64,000 bases of DNA from Liolophura sinensis (GCF_032854445.1 NC_088304.1:5206001-5270000), one strand, 5' to 3'. Positions 26,301 to 41,300 are shown, numbered from the stretch's first letter. Translations and numbers: made by a program. The notes: generated by a model not told the origin, from the letters alone.

Positions 26301-29300
26301 CATACTTGTACACTTTATGATCAGTGTTCGTGGTTTCATACTTGTACACTTTATGATCATTGTTCGTGGTTTCATACCTGTACACTTTATGATCATTGTT
26401 CGTGGTTTCATACTTGTACACTTTATGATCATTGTTCGTGGTTTCATACCTGTACACTTTATGATCAGTGTTCGTGGTTTCATACCTGTACACTTTATGA
26501 TCAGTGTTTGTGGTTTCATACCTGTACACTTTATGATCAGTGTTCGTGGTTTCATACCTGTACACTTTATGATCAGTGTTCGTGGTTTCATACCTGTACA
26601 CTTTATGATCAGTGTTCGTGGTTTCATACCTGTACACTTTATGATCAGTGTTCGTGGTTTCATACCTGCATAGGTCATCAGTGTTCATCAGTATGTTTTT
26701 TTGTTTTCCATAGAAGGGCAAGCCTCTGAAGCTGATCATCATGTCTGCCACCCTGAGGGTGGAGGATTTCACTGAGAACAAGCGTCTGTTTAAGCTCACC
26801 CCGCCTGTCATACAGGTAAGTCACCAGGAGGGTGGAGGATGGGTGAAATCCATCTACCTGACACAGTGACGTTTCCCATGGCTCTGCTGGGTTTAAACAA
26901 ATTATCCTGTCGTAAGTAATCTGAATTGACATTTAGAATGTTGCAATCTATAATCCTGACAAAGATGTCAACAACAAAGTGTACAAAGTCATTCTAATCA
27001 AAACCAATGACCCATGAATGGTCGTGGGTTTCCCTCAGGCTCATGCTCTTTGTCTCTGGCTGTACGTGGGAAGGGTTTTCAACAACCTGGGGATGTTCGT
27101 GGGTTTCCCTCAGACTCATGCTCTTTGTCTCTGGCTGTACGTGGGAAGGTTTTCCAGCAACCTGCGGATGTTCGTGGGTTTCCCTCAGACTCATGCTCTT
27201 TGTCTCTGGCTGAACGTGGGAAGGTTTTTCAACAAGCTGCGGATGTTCGTGGGTTTCCCTCAGGCTCATGCTCTTTGTCTCTGGCTGTACGTGGGAAGGT
27301 TTTCCAACAACCTGCGGATGTTCGTGGGTTTCCCTCAGACTCATGCTCTTTGTCTCTGGCTGTACGTGGGAAGGGTTTCCAACAACCTGCGGATGTTCGT
27401 GGGTTTCCCTCAGACTCATGCTCTTTGTCTCTGGCTGTACGTGGGAAGGTTTTTCAACAAGCTGCGGATGTTCGTGGGTTTCCCTCAGGCTCATGCTCTT
27501 TGTCTCTGGCTGTACGTGGGAAGGTTTTTCAACAACCTGCGAATAATCGTGGGTTTCCCTCAGACTCATGCTCTTTGTCTCTGGCTGTACGTGGGAAGGT
27601 TTTTCAACAAGCTGCAAATAATCATGGGTTTCCCCCGGGCTCATGCTGACTTTCTCTCTGGCCGTTCAAAAGGCCTGCCAGCAACCTGAGGATGATCATG
27701 GGTTTGCCTCGGTCTCTGCCAGGTTTTCTCACACCATGAGGTTAACTGCTGTCGTATAAGTGAAATATTCTTGAATACAGCGTAATACACCAATCTAATA
27801 AATAAATAAATCTTTGCAATCAATATGACACTCATGAGAAAAATGTTGCTATTTGTATGTCATTTGTTCTGTATTTACAGGTAGATTCCAGACAGTTTCC
27901 AGTGACAATTCATTTCAACAAAAGAACTCCTGAGGACGACTATTTGGCAGAAACATACAGAAAGGTTTGTCTGCTGTTTTCTTGTTTGTCTTATTTGTTT
28001 TGTGCATGCGTAAATAAAAAAAAAAGAAATATCATTTTACTCTAATTCTTCAACCTTTTTATCCTCGTGTGTGATCAGATCTTTGAAACATTCTGAGAGA
28101 ACTATTGGGTGCAGAGAACTATCTGTGTACCTTTTTAGTTACACTATAAAATCATTTTGGTGTCATTTTGATAATAACTATGCATAAAGTCCATTGAAGA
28201 AAAGCGCTTCATAGGTCATAAAATTTAAATATGATGTTTCCTGAAGCTACCTTTTCCTCAACTGATTAATTCTTACTCTTCCTACCGTTGACCTTTCAAC
28301 TTTGACCTCTACAGGTGTGTAAGATCCATCGCATGTTGCCAGATGGAGGAATTCTGGTCTTTGTCACGGGTCAACAGGAAGTACACACACTCTGTAAGAA
28401 ACTGCGAAACGCTTTTCCATGGCAACAGAAATCAACATTAAGTAGCAGTGTTTCAAAAGGTAATCTACACTGACAAGTAATTTGAAATTTAAATTAGCTC
28501 TGTAGAAAAATTACATAGGGGTACCAGACCTGCTTACTTGTATGATTTTGGCGTATTTTTACACCAAACAGGTAGAAAATACGACTGTAGGCCAAAGAAA
28601 GTATAAAATACGCTTAGACACCATACAATGAAGAAAATAAAATCTGAAGTCTGATTTCGTTATTTATTTTTATACAAGTCCGTTTTTAGTATCAGATCCA
28701 CTATTTTAGCATTTACACTACAGCGAGTATTTCGCAGGAAACTCTCAACTTGCTCATTAATATAGCTTGAATGTAGTCTTTTTATGTCAACCCTTGTCGT
28801 TGAGCACACTTTTCCCGGCAAAATGGCTGGCGATTAAATGCCTGATGGTGCCCGAAAAAAGCGGATGTAAAATCACAAAGTCATTTACAGGGAGAAATTC
28901 TTGAACAAGCATCCATTAATTTTCAGAATTACACCGTCACAACTGGAAAATCCACATGATCACATGATCAGTACAGGTCCTCGCTGTACAACAGTTGTCA
29001 GACTCAGTGAATTCAAGATTGCTCCTGTCATGAATATTTTACAGTATCCATTCACGTGACATTTGTTCAAATCTGCAATTTTTTTTTAAAAGTGCATTAA
29101 ATCGTCAAAAAAAGCTTGATCACAGAAAATATAGAGAACATATCAAAGATTGTACACCAGCTAAAACTGCTAAATCCTTAATAACCTCATTATCTTAAAG
29201 TAGAACATGCAGAATTGTCTTCTTAATGACCCAAACTAACACACCAATCGTGTTTTGTTTCCGTCTGGGGCACCTTAGTCCCTTTTTTGGAAATTCTTTT

Positions 29301-32300
29301 GACATTTCATATTTTAGTCTACTGACACAAGTAAAAGGTTGCCGTTGTTAAACCTTTTGTACATTGGTGTTTTTATTTGAAGCGATTTTTAAGAAGGGTT
29401 ACAAATGTATCTGACACATTGTTGTCACGATTTTGGACACAAACTTTGATTGTACATGTAAACATGAGTATTTGTACACATTCACAAAGGGTAGGCAGGT
29501 CTGGGACACTCAGAAAACTTTTAGGTTTTGTAGTAGGCACTTGTAACATTCTGCCATTATTCAGCCTTTTCGCATGTTTGCAAGGCATTTATTCAAGCAT
29601 ATTCTGAAGGCATTATTCTGTGTTGACTGGTAAAATTATACTTTTTGTGAAGCCTTTAAACTGGCCAATCCAACCAATGTAGCTTTGTTTACTACATATC
29701 GCATACTGGTTTGGGTACGGCTTTAAGTCAGGGAGTTTTTCAAGTACCTGTTCAAGACACTGGTTTCCTCCAAGTTGACTGACATACAAGTAAATTGTGT
29801 TTTTTTTTTGTTTGTTTGTTTTTTTTTTTGCAGTACAGCTTTAAACACAATGAAAAATAATCAGGCAGTATTTTTATTAATCTGTAGACAGAAATGCAGT
29901 TTGCAGTTTGTTATTTTAGGTAAAAGGACAAGAAAGAAAGTTTCAGCACTTCTTGATGAGAAGGCCAAATTGCCCAAAATAAGCCTGGATAAGTAAGTTC
30001 CTGTCATAAATTAGAATTTCTGACCTCTTCATATGCATGAGGTGTTGTGTTTTAATTTAAGGCTTATTTTTAATTGCAATTTTTTTTATACTGTAAAAGT
30101 TAGTAATTTTGTAAAAGAAGTAAAAGTTAGTAATTTGTTTCCCAAGCTGTTACTTCATGTTTAACAAAAAATGTCTGGGAATAAACAAGTTATAATAAAT
30201 TTTTTAAAAATTGTGCTGAGTGGCAAAGGTGTGTGCCAATTATACCCATAAAACTAGTTTGATGTTATCAACATGTTTTTTTTTGTCATTTGACTTATTA
30301 AATATCTAAAACTTTACTTTCGCTATTCACAGCTACTCTGCTGAGCCAATTGATGAAGAGGCACAGTTGGAATTGACCAATCAGGACTCAGAAGCAGAAT
30401 TGTCTGACACCGAAGAACGTGGAGAAGAAGTATGTTCCCTGTAAATCAGAAACTGTGTGAGAATGTTAAATTTATTAATTTTAAAAGATGCGTGTGTAGA
30501 TACATGTAACTTAAATATATACAGTCACAATGTTACTGTGGTATAATTTCCAGGACTTTGAATGGCTCAGTGATATAAAGTGTTCTTGGCTAGAGTCCTC
30601 AATTGCTTGACTAGTTAGGCCACCTCTGGCATGAGCTAAGGCTTTTGCTGTGAACCGTTACATCCTTTACCTTTACAACTCCTGATTTTCATGTTTTATA
30701 AGATATCACTGGACATGTCATGTAAACTTAGATTTACTTGTGTCAGTTAAATGGAACTGAAGCATTTGCCTGATAATACATTGTATCATCCACATAATAA
30801 CAATATTCAGGTTTTTCAGGATGAAGAAGGAAGTTCCCCTTTGTATGTCTTGCCTCTGTACTCGTTGTTGTCAACAGAAAAACAACAGAAGGTAACGTTG
30901 AACTCACTGTGTAATTGAAATTGACTTAATCTTTTCAGGATGAGATAAGGTTTTCAAGTACTTGACAATTACTGGTGGTTGTACTCCAAGAACTCCATTG
31001 CCCTTCGCATTCGCAGCTATTGGATGACGGAAATATTCTTTGAACAGGGCCTTAATAATATATTGAAGTCAGTCCAAGATTATAGAAATATTGGTTGATA
31101 CCAAACCCACAGCATCATCACGGAGAAATACTGCATGTAATGTTGTGATGCAGACATCTAACTGCAAATAGATTTTAATAATGAAAATATGAACCATAAC
31201 TTTTAGAAGAAGGGAGATGAGCCTGTATGATAAAAATGTTTACATTCACCGGCCCAAGTTAGTGGTCATAAAACAGCAGTTCACAACAACAACAAAAAAT
31301 GAATCGCTGTCCTAAACTTGGAAGAACGGATGTTTAATGCCGAAACCATGGCATAGTCAGTAAGTACTAATGTTCTTTACACTGGATAAGTGCTGCACAT
31401 GGTTTGCTACAGCAAGAATCTGCCCAACAGTGATGGAAAATCTTTTCCCATTTCTCAAATCAAAATATTGAACATGGTGGATGCATCGCTAAATCTAAGG
31501 TCGTTAGACAAGTGCTGATGTGTCCATAACCATATGACATCTGATCACCTGAAAAGTAATTACTTCAACATGCCTGTGTATTGTAGGTGAAATATGATCA
31601 CCCAATCACATCGTTAAGCAAAATTTAGATCTCGGTGCCAAGAATGAGTTCTAATTTATCAGATCACAAAATTTCATGTCTCTGTGTTCAAAATATTCCA
31701 AAAATTCCACAAAAATTCTTATTTAATTTAAGGATATGTAAATGAATCTTCAAATTCTACATGTAAAACAGATTTATCTACACTATGGGCAAGGGAGTGG
31801 TTTAACCCCTAACCTGTCATGCAAGTATATGAATGTACTGTCTCTAACAAAATGGCTACAATATATATCTGGTACTGTATTTTAACTTGTTGCTTCTAGG
31901 TTTTCAAACCACCACCAGAGGGCTGCAGGCTGTGTGTCATAGCAACCAATGTGGCCGAGACGTCCCTGACCATCCCCAACATCAAATATGTGGTGGACAC
32001 TGGAAAGGTAACATTGTCCTTTCACAGCTGTCATGGTTTTAGTGAAACATTGTAATACCTGGAGTAAATGTTCTGTTAAATTTTTTCCTGTCTTGAACGA
32101 AAGAGATTCGATTGTAATTGACATTCTTTGTGGACATATTTGAAATTTGTCACCTAGTAAATTTTGCGCCGCTGTTGGTCAAATTTTGATTGAGTAAATC
32201 TCAAAGTGTGAATTTTTTCAAAAAGTTAAGCCAGAATTTAGCTCCAGTAGGGATCTGAGTCAGTCACAACTTTGTGATGAGAAAAGCACAAATTTTGATC

Positions 32301-35300
32301 AGTAAGCCTCTATTCTTGACAGAGGAAGAGCTTTGTGTGAAGAAAGCATGAATTTTTCATGAAAATAGAACAAATTTTTAACTGTTAACAAGTAGAATAT
32401 GAATTTCTTCATTTGCAGAGCACCAGTGTGCTATGAATATGTAGATATACATGGCTTGTGTTAAGGACAAACACCCTCAGAATATGCTTAAAACAACACA
32501 AGGTGATTATGCGAAAAGGTTGAAGTAGTACAGTTTTTGTTATTGCAAGTTTGTAGGGATTATTATAAAAGAGTCTTGTATACTTTGTTTTATTACAGGT
32601 AAAAACCAAGTTTTATGACAAAGTGACAGGTGTGTCAACATTCCGTGTTACCTGGACATCCAAGGCCTCAGCCAATCAGAGAGCTGGTAGAGCGGGGCGC
32701 GTAGGTCCAGGACATTGTTACAGGTACAGCAGCATCACCCAGCCATATTCAGATTAAAAAAAAGTTTTTCCCCACCATGTGGAAATTACAATCAAAACTT
32801 GATTGGTCCTTGCTGGTGTGTATATTTTGCTATGGTAATTTCACCTGTAATTTCACCTGATTGATCAAACTAATGACGAACTCCAGCTTTGTTTTACACC
32901 CACCAAGCCCTATCACCAGAGTTTATATACATATGTTTAAAACCTAATATTTTCTCCTTGCTATTAAAACTTAGCTACCTGCCAGCCTGGCAGAGACTTG
33001 GCTGTGTTTGGTGGGTGTAAAACTCTTCTGTCTTGTCTTGTGAATGCAAGCTTTCCTGAGGGTCAAATCGTCTGGAAACTTGAAGAAACTTACTCCAGGG
33101 TTCTTCACCAACCTGTTTTTACAACAGAACAACAGTTTTTATGCAGAACAGCAAACCATTTTCAAGGGAAATTTGATATGTTAGTTGTCACTTGTGTGAC
33201 TTTTTAACACTGGACTAAATGGCGAAGCTCTGACAGCTGGTAAAGGTTGGACTTGTATGACGTCATTCGGCGGAGACTACTGAGTGTTGGCGGAAGAAAT
33301 GCATAAACCCAGCCTCATTATCTAGTGGTTTTAATACCATTTTACTCAGATTACTGTACTTTTTTTTCAAATATTTTTATTACTCTCAGTTTTTAACAGT
33401 ATATACAGGGGTAACTAATTATCAATTAATAACCAATCTGGACACCATTCCTTTAATGATTTACAGTTGACTCTGCTCACAACATTAACGGAGCCTTCAG
33501 ATTTGATCTTACAACATCATTGTGACGTCCCTTTGTCCTGAGACGTCCTCGCATTACGGCACGGTGAAGCAAATCATTGGATGTTAACATGGGTGGATAA
33601 CATATAATAACACAAATTATTCATGAAGAATGACTTATGTCCTCACTTACTAATTCTCTAAAATAAATTTCGGGGCATAAACGTCATCCCTCATCAAGAA
33701 TATTCAGTATTGCATATACCAGCCCAAGATAAAATCTACTGATTTGCCCCACTGGCATACCACGGTATAAAGGGACATTACTATGAACTCAAAACCGTCT
33801 TGTTAAAATTAAGGGAGAATTTATGAATCTGCATAACTGATGCAGAACATTTTTACATCCATTTGTTCAATAGTTGATGTATCTAGACTAAATTTTTCAG
33901 CCCAATCTATGACCCAAAAATTGATGAGAGTGAGACGGAATTGTAGACAAACAGACAGGCGGACAATAAGCTATCAGATTGTTTCCCACGTGGTATGTGT
34001 TGTAGGCTCTACTCCTCGGCAGTGTTCAATGATGACTTTGAGAAGTTTTCACCCGCTGAGATAACACGGCGACCGGTCGAGGATCTTCTCTTGCAGATGA
34101 AGGTAAAAACTGTCCAGCAGGCTTACAGTTACAGGACAAACACTGTTAAACCAATTATAGCAACCAACTGCTAAAGTCGTGACTTCAATCATTTGTGTTC
34201 CTTTCAAGGAGCAGGAGATGATAAAAAAAATGGAGCTAAGTTGGTGAAATTCTTATTTTTGCTGATTCCTAAAGTTAAGAGTGCTACAAGACACTGAAGC
34301 TATCATACTTGATTACTTTTTCCAGGAAGTTGTTTCCTAAATGCTATATTTTTCATTTTTTATGCTAAAATCTTGTGCAGGGCCTATCACGCCTGGGTAA
34401 ATATGTTTTGTTTTTTCCTCCAGTAGTGTAGTCATGTGACCAAAGTGTGCACTGATGATTGGCTCAGAGCAGCTGTGATATCACTCCAAAACTATGAATA
34501 GGAACAAAGTTTGTTCCAAACAGATTCTTCTTAGCGTTAATATTTTCGTGTTGTTGAGGTGTTTGCCTCTCAGTTGCTGGTCAGATGTTATGAGCGTTCA
34601 GTCCAGCTCTTGTTGATACTACCATGGCATGTTTTCGGGACCTTTATGCAATAGTTAATCAGTCAATATATCGTTTATTTCAGGACATGGACATAGACAG
34701 GGTGATCAATTTTCCGTTCCCCACTCCCCCAGATGGCGACCAGATCAAGGTAATCGGATGAAAATCTGCTTTAGCTTGAATTATGTAAATCTGAAAGGAT
34801 TTGTGAACACGCTGCCTTGAAAGAGTACATATAGATCTTTAAGCAAAATGAGAATACGATGTTATCTAGGCTTTGAGTCACTTTGATTAATCTGATTTGA
34901 CTCAGTGATCTGTTCAATCACCTGATCGCGTTCCAAATCTGGTCACCTGGTATTCTCAGTTGGCAGAGTTTGAATTCAAATAGCTGCATGATTGGGGAAA
35001 AAATTGCAAAAATTACTTCCTGGTGATCTTCCAAAATTTCCAAAAACGTTGGCCTGCCAGAGAGGCCTGGGGCAGTTTGTTCAAAAGGATATTAAAAGTT
35101 TAAGACAAATTTAAATCTTAATACCAGGACTGGCCTAATACAAAACTAATGGCACATGAGTTCAGACTAAAGCTTATACCAGTCTTAAAATGTTAATACA
35201 CTTTTGAACAACTGGGCCCAGATTATTAACTTTAACTTATTATTTTCGTTTGATTATGTAGTAATTACCGTATGTACAAATACAGCACCCAAAGACCTTG

Positions 35301-38300
35301 ATTTTCCTATGTGGTTCTGCCCCTTTAACTTCGTCGTAAAGCCTTGAATGTGTGTTAGAAGTAAAGGAAGCTGTGTTTCACTTGTACCGAGCTCAACAAA
35401 CAAACAAACAATAATCATTCTTTCATTTTATCAGAAAAACTCAGCTGTTGGCATCATAAGTATCAATTTAAGAGCTTTATGTGCTTCAGAAAATGCATTT
35501 TGTCAAACTTTAGGTAAAATACAGTAATTATGTCATCGCTATCATTAAATTACAACAGGAGGAAACTGTAAAAAATAAATGTTTTATTCCAGGTAAATGT
35601 TAATTAATCATGATGGATTTTGGTAATAAATTAATAGAAACCTCAGAATATACCCTTTCACTCACAAAAGTTTGTGATGAAAAGTAACTTTTATGCATTG
35701 TATTTCCTGCAGGCAGCTGAACAGTTACTGATATCATTAGGAGCTTTGGAACAACCTGTGAAACCAAAACGCTTTAAAGATTTACAGAAAGGTGAGATTT
35801 CATGACATTTATGTAATAATATATGTGATTCATGTCTTACGGGTAAAGAATATCAACTTTCTGTTGTTTCACATGCACATGTATTTCACTTATCATTTTT
35901 ACCTACGGTAAGCAGTCTTTGACATCATGTCTGGTTGTGGGTTTGCCCCCATCCCATCAACACCCCCCCCTCCCCGGCTTTGTCCGCTTTACTCCCACCA
36001 TAGTGCTGGCCACTGTTGCATAAGTGAAATATTCTTGAGTGGGGTGTAAAACACCAATCAAATAGATAAATAAGTAAATCAACATTATGTCTTGTGATAT
36101 TGGTCTGAGGGCAAGTCAGTCAACATTGAAATTGAGCAGGATAACACGGCCATTGGGATTTGGGTTTGTTAGCTTTTTGAATAAAGTTGTAAGTATAAAT
36201 TTTGTGATGGTTTGATACCTTTACATGGCATGACCTGGATAGTCACAATCACAATTAGAATGTAATGAGAGATATTAAAGGATACATGAAAAGGAACTAT
36301 AAAATAAAGATAATGTTTCTATTCCAAATGAAAAAAATTTATGCCCCGGAATTTTTGCTGAAAGAATTTCATTTTTTGAGTATTTTTATACCTGTTAATT
36401 ACCATATTATGCATATTTTCTGTCAAAGGTCATATTTTTTCAAAAATTGTGTCATCATTGATCTTGCTTGGAACTCGATGAACACTCACAAAGTGCCCGA
36501 AGCCCAGTGAACCGTGTCACTACAGTGTGGGCAATGTGACACGTACACAGATACTACATGGCTTCTTATGGGCCAGCTTAGCGTCCCATCAGTGCCCCTA
36601 CACCCGCCCGATTCAATCTGTCCCCTACACCCCTGCCCCCATTCGGCCAGACCCCACTCGGTCTGTCCCCGACAGAGTTCTATTTAACTAGGGATTATCC
36701 TCGACATCACCCGTGTAAGGTACTTAATTTCCGGACTGACCGCTGGGACTTTAAGAAAACTGTACTTTGAAGCTCACTTAGTGAAAGTTGAAAAATGTGT
36801 TTGTACTGTTGTATGTTATTACACCTGATATTCTACACATTGATAAATAAAACCAAAGTGTTTCATGTGTCCTTTCAGATGAATTCATATTGTGTGAAAG
36901 ACTGATTGATTGTGCCAATGATGTAAACATCATTAACATGTCATCCTGATCAGATANNNNNNNNNNNNNNNNNNNNNNNNNNNNNNNNNNNNNNNNNNNN
37001 NNNNNNNNNNNNNNNNNNNNNNNNNNNNNNNNNNNNNNNNNNNNNNNNNNNNNNNNNNNNNNNNNNNNNNNNNNNNNNNNNNNNNNNNNNNNNNNNNNNN
37101 NNNNNNNNNNNNNNNNNNNNNNNNNNNNNNNNNNNNNNNNNNNNNNNNNNNNNNNNGATAAACATTTGATTTTTGATTTTTTTTTTTTGATTGGTGTTTT
37201 ACGCCGTACTCAAGAATATTTCACTTATACGACGGCGGCCAGCATTATGGTGGGTGGAAACCGGGCAGAGCCCGGAGGAAACCCACGACCATCCGCAGGT
37301 TGCTGACAGACCTTCTCACGTACGGCCGGAGAGGAAGCCAGCATGAGCTGGACTTGAACTCACAGCGACCGCATTGGTGAGAGACTCCTGGGTCATTACG
37401 CTGCGCTAGCGCTTTAACCGACTGAGCCACGGAGGCCCCGATAAACATTTGCCAGAAAATAGCCCAATTTAATGGTTTCAATTTAGTCTCCTCCCACATG
37501 TATTCATCATGTTAATTATATTTTCTGTTTTAGGGCTCATTTAACTAAAGAGTTATTCTTTACCCAGCCAATCAGCCGATGACGAGTAAGGCCTTGTACA
37601 GATGACAACTTTATGTCACTGTGTTTTTGAATCAGGAGGTTACCGAGTACATTGTGAATATTGGCTGTTCACATGTGCTTTTGGCACGCTGAAGTTTCTT
37701 TCCTACAATAGACCTGCCTGTTATTTAAATATAAATTTCTTAAATTTGGTGTAAAGCACTAATCAAACAATGAAATACTTTCTTTTTTTTTTTGTTTTAG
37801 ATTTTAGCACAAAGATTACTCCCCTTGGTCGAGTTATGGCGAGTTTCCCGGTTTCTCCACGATATGCAAAAATGTTGGCACTGGGCCATCAGCATGACCT
37901 GTTGCCATATGTGGTTGCCATAGTAGCAGCACTCTCTGTGCAGGAGATGTTCCAAGAAATAGAGAAGCCCGCTGCTATGGAGAATGCTGTAAGTTGTGAA
38001 TCTGGTTCTTAGCTTCAATATTGAGTTGTTAAAATTCATCACTACTATTTAAGTTGCTCTATTGGTCAGTTGGTCTGATTTTTGACATTCTACCTTGTAT
38101 GACTGGCCAGATGGCCAAATTATTTTTCATTATATTTTCTAACATCCATGAATCAAGGGGCTTCCTGTGGGACATCACATCCATTGCAAATTCGCAGTAC
38201 GCGTATTGTAAAATGTGCTCTATTTTCTGTTGAGGAACCTCGGAATGAAATCGAATTGTTATATGTTCACAGAAAGAAGAACAAAGACAGCGTCGTGTGC

Positions 38301-41300
38301 GGATGTACCAGATCAGACGTACATGGGCAGGCACTGTAAGAGTGTTGTTACCATGGCAACAAAAATCATATTGAGCAAATATTTGTGATATCTGTTTGAA
38401 ATCGATTTTTGGCGACAGAATAATTCCTCAAAGCTTGTCTTAAGCATGTTGTATTGTGAGAAAATAATACATGTAACTCTACTTTGATGAGCTTTGATAA
38501 CTAACATAAGAAGTGAACTTATGAGACAATCTCTTAACATGCTAGCTAGACCACTAGCTGTGTTCAGCCCGAGGTGCTTTCTCTGACGTCTGCTGTAACT
38601 GGATCAGCACTTCAAGCCAGCGCTAAAAAAGTGAAGCATAAATCCAGTGACAGCCCAGTGCCTAGATCAGCCCCAGTGGTATTTAGATTTGTTTGCAGTT
38701 GTTGCAGAATTGAGCATGAATCCTGTTGCAATTATGTAAACATTTAATTGGAGTCAAAATCACCAGCACAACCTCTCTGAGGCCGTGACCTGAAACTCGA
38801 ATACCCCGGCCATGAACCTGCAGCTAGGCTATTGAAACAGGGTTCAAACAGGCTTGAGTTCCTTGTAAATGATTCAGTAGGCCTGGTGTATCAACAGTTC
38901 AAGCAGCAGAAGAAATGTTCTAACAATATATCCAATTTCCAAAAAAATTATGTTTATCACTTTGGCCTTTCATCGTCGAAGCCCAACTTTTATCTGTCAT
39001 AGGCTACTGCTTAGACTATTATACAGAAAATACCTTGCATGTTAGAGAACTGGAGTAAATGCCCTCAATAATGGAGATGGTGCTGAAACTGTGTCAAGGC
39101 AAAGTTTCACAAAATATTTATTGGGTTAAAAAAAATCTAAAAAAAATATTTAATGCCGGTTTAGATACTTCTAATGGTAGTCTTTCAGTGGATATAGACA
39201 ATAGTCAGGTGCTGAATTTCACTTTAAAAGGGTTCCATTGATCTTAGAAAGGTGTTTTGAGGTTTGTTTGGGAAGTAGGATTATGTACTACTGAAAAAAA
39301 ATTCAGCAACGTAAGTAAGTTTTTATGGTCTTTATTTAACCTCAAAACAGTGCGGTGTTGAGAGGGGTAGATCCAGGGTCAATCCTGGGTCAGGTCACAC
39401 CTAAGACGTTACAAAAAAAGAGGAAGTTGTAACTTCCTCGCTTGGCGTTCAGCATTAAGGGGATAGTGCAACAACTAGTTGACCCGTTTCAGTATAATGG
39501 CTTGGGTGGTGCGGCTTACTTGCCTTCGGTAAGGCATCTCAGTGAAGCAGCACTAGATGAAAGAGCGGTGGAAATCCGTCCTGTAACAAGGAAGCACATT
39601 ACATACACTCCAAGGACTCCTTCGTCATCTTATGACGGAATAATTGTTAGATATGACTTTATACCCCAAGCACTCACTCACTTACTTACTCATAATGATG
39701 CATTACATATTTTCAGGCCTGGTTCAGTTTGTAAGCCAGAGGAACTCATCTCTCCTTGTAAAGGCTTTTCACCATCCTTGTGTGGAAACGACTATTCTCA
39801 ACCTACCTAATTACCCTTGTCATGTTAGACAAAACCTAATTACCCCAATTCCTTTTTGCATATGAAAGAGCAACTTTCGTCCTGCAACAAGGAGGAGCTG
39901 TTTAAAGTGGAACGTGTGTAGCCTCTGTAAGTTTCCGCATCTTTTCTCTGTTTCTCAGGGCCACTCGTTTTTGCTAGGTGACCTGATGGTGATGCTGAAG
40001 GCTGTGGGGGCGTGTGAGTACGAGGGCTGTTCCCCGGATTTCTGCGCTCACCACGGCGTTCGCTATAAGGCCATGAAGGAAATACGCAAACTACGTGCAC
40101 AGCTCACTAATACAGGTTTGAACAAGAACGTAGTGTCATTTGCTTGTCTTTTCTGACAGAGACAAATTTAAGTTTCTCCATGAGACAAAGAGCTCGTCAA
40201 TGTATAGATGGTGGTTTGACCGTTCACATGTGTGTGACTGGGCAGAATGATCAGTTTTGAAAAAAAATAAAAAAATAAAAATTGGTGTTGAAAAATTGGC
40301 AGATGATAGGATCTGGGCCATGATAATGTGCTATGTAAACATTTTTGCAAAATTTGCTGCTTGATTTTAAAAACTGCTTTTTTTTCTTTTCTGTTTACAG
40401 TGAACCTAGTCATTCCTGACACCTCCCTATGCCTTGATCCTAAGTTATCTCCCCCTAATGACTTACAGGCCAAGCTGTTACGACAGATTGTATTGGCTGG
40501 GATGGCAGACCATGTAGCAAGGTGAGAGATAACTTACTTATTCAGCCTGTACAAGTAGGGCATAAAAGGGTTAAAATTCAATTTAAATTTCAGTCAATTT
40601 TGATGATATCAGTCTGAACAAATTAGTCAATCTGCACAAATAGGGCATAGACAAGCTGAAATTAAATTCAAATTTCGGTAAATTTTAGTAATATTGAATG
40701 AATAAGCCAGTTAAATTCAAATTTCACTAAATTGTAATGATGTCAGTCTGAATGCAGAGGTTTGTTTTGTCGGAAAATTTTGAGAGGGTTTATGGAACGT
40801 TTTAAATATGCATTTGTGTGAACTTGGACTCCTACAAGTACCCTAACCCCTGAGCTGTGTGTGTTGTAGGAGGTGTGCAGACCCACCCCCTGGGGCTGAT
40901 GAGGAGGCTAAAAAATGTAGACATGCGTACCAGGTGAGATAAGGCTGACACAGTGCACTAGGTGCACCTGCTAGTGTGTGTCAGAGTGAAAGTCTGGTAT
41001 TAAAAGAATTGCAATAAAACTTGGTTAAATGATATATTCTGATTTTAAACTTTTCATTTCCCAAATTTGTTCATTTAGGAGCAAATTTTTTTTTCCTCTG
41101 TGCAGGGAACCAGCAACCTGCAGATGGTCGTGTGTTTCCCTCAGGCTCTGCCCGGTTTCCACCCACCATAATGCTGGCCGCTGTCTTATAAGTGAAATAT
41201 TCTTGAGTGCGGCGTAAAACACCAATCAAATAAATAAGTAAATAAATTCTCTCAGTGAACAGAGCTTGAGGAGCCTGTATTTATCCACCCTACCTCGTGC

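Noticed and set aside
25531-26811. Overlapping long frames on both strands (up to 380 codons)
   Set aside because: They come from the 33/36-bp array in DHX37 intron 8. Only the tail of the minus-strand frames touches exon 9, in antisense.
26994-27689. Frames of more than 200 codons on both strands with a 25-residue repeat
   Set aside because: The repeat is a 75-bp expansion of a SINE body, in intron 9.
36950-37165. Open frame across 36950-37165
   Set aside because: It is made of N bases of the assembly gap.
37378-37439. tRNA gene call from the A box and B box
   Set aside because: The boxes belong to the SINE head. There is no acceptor-stem pairing and the element continues into the SINE body.
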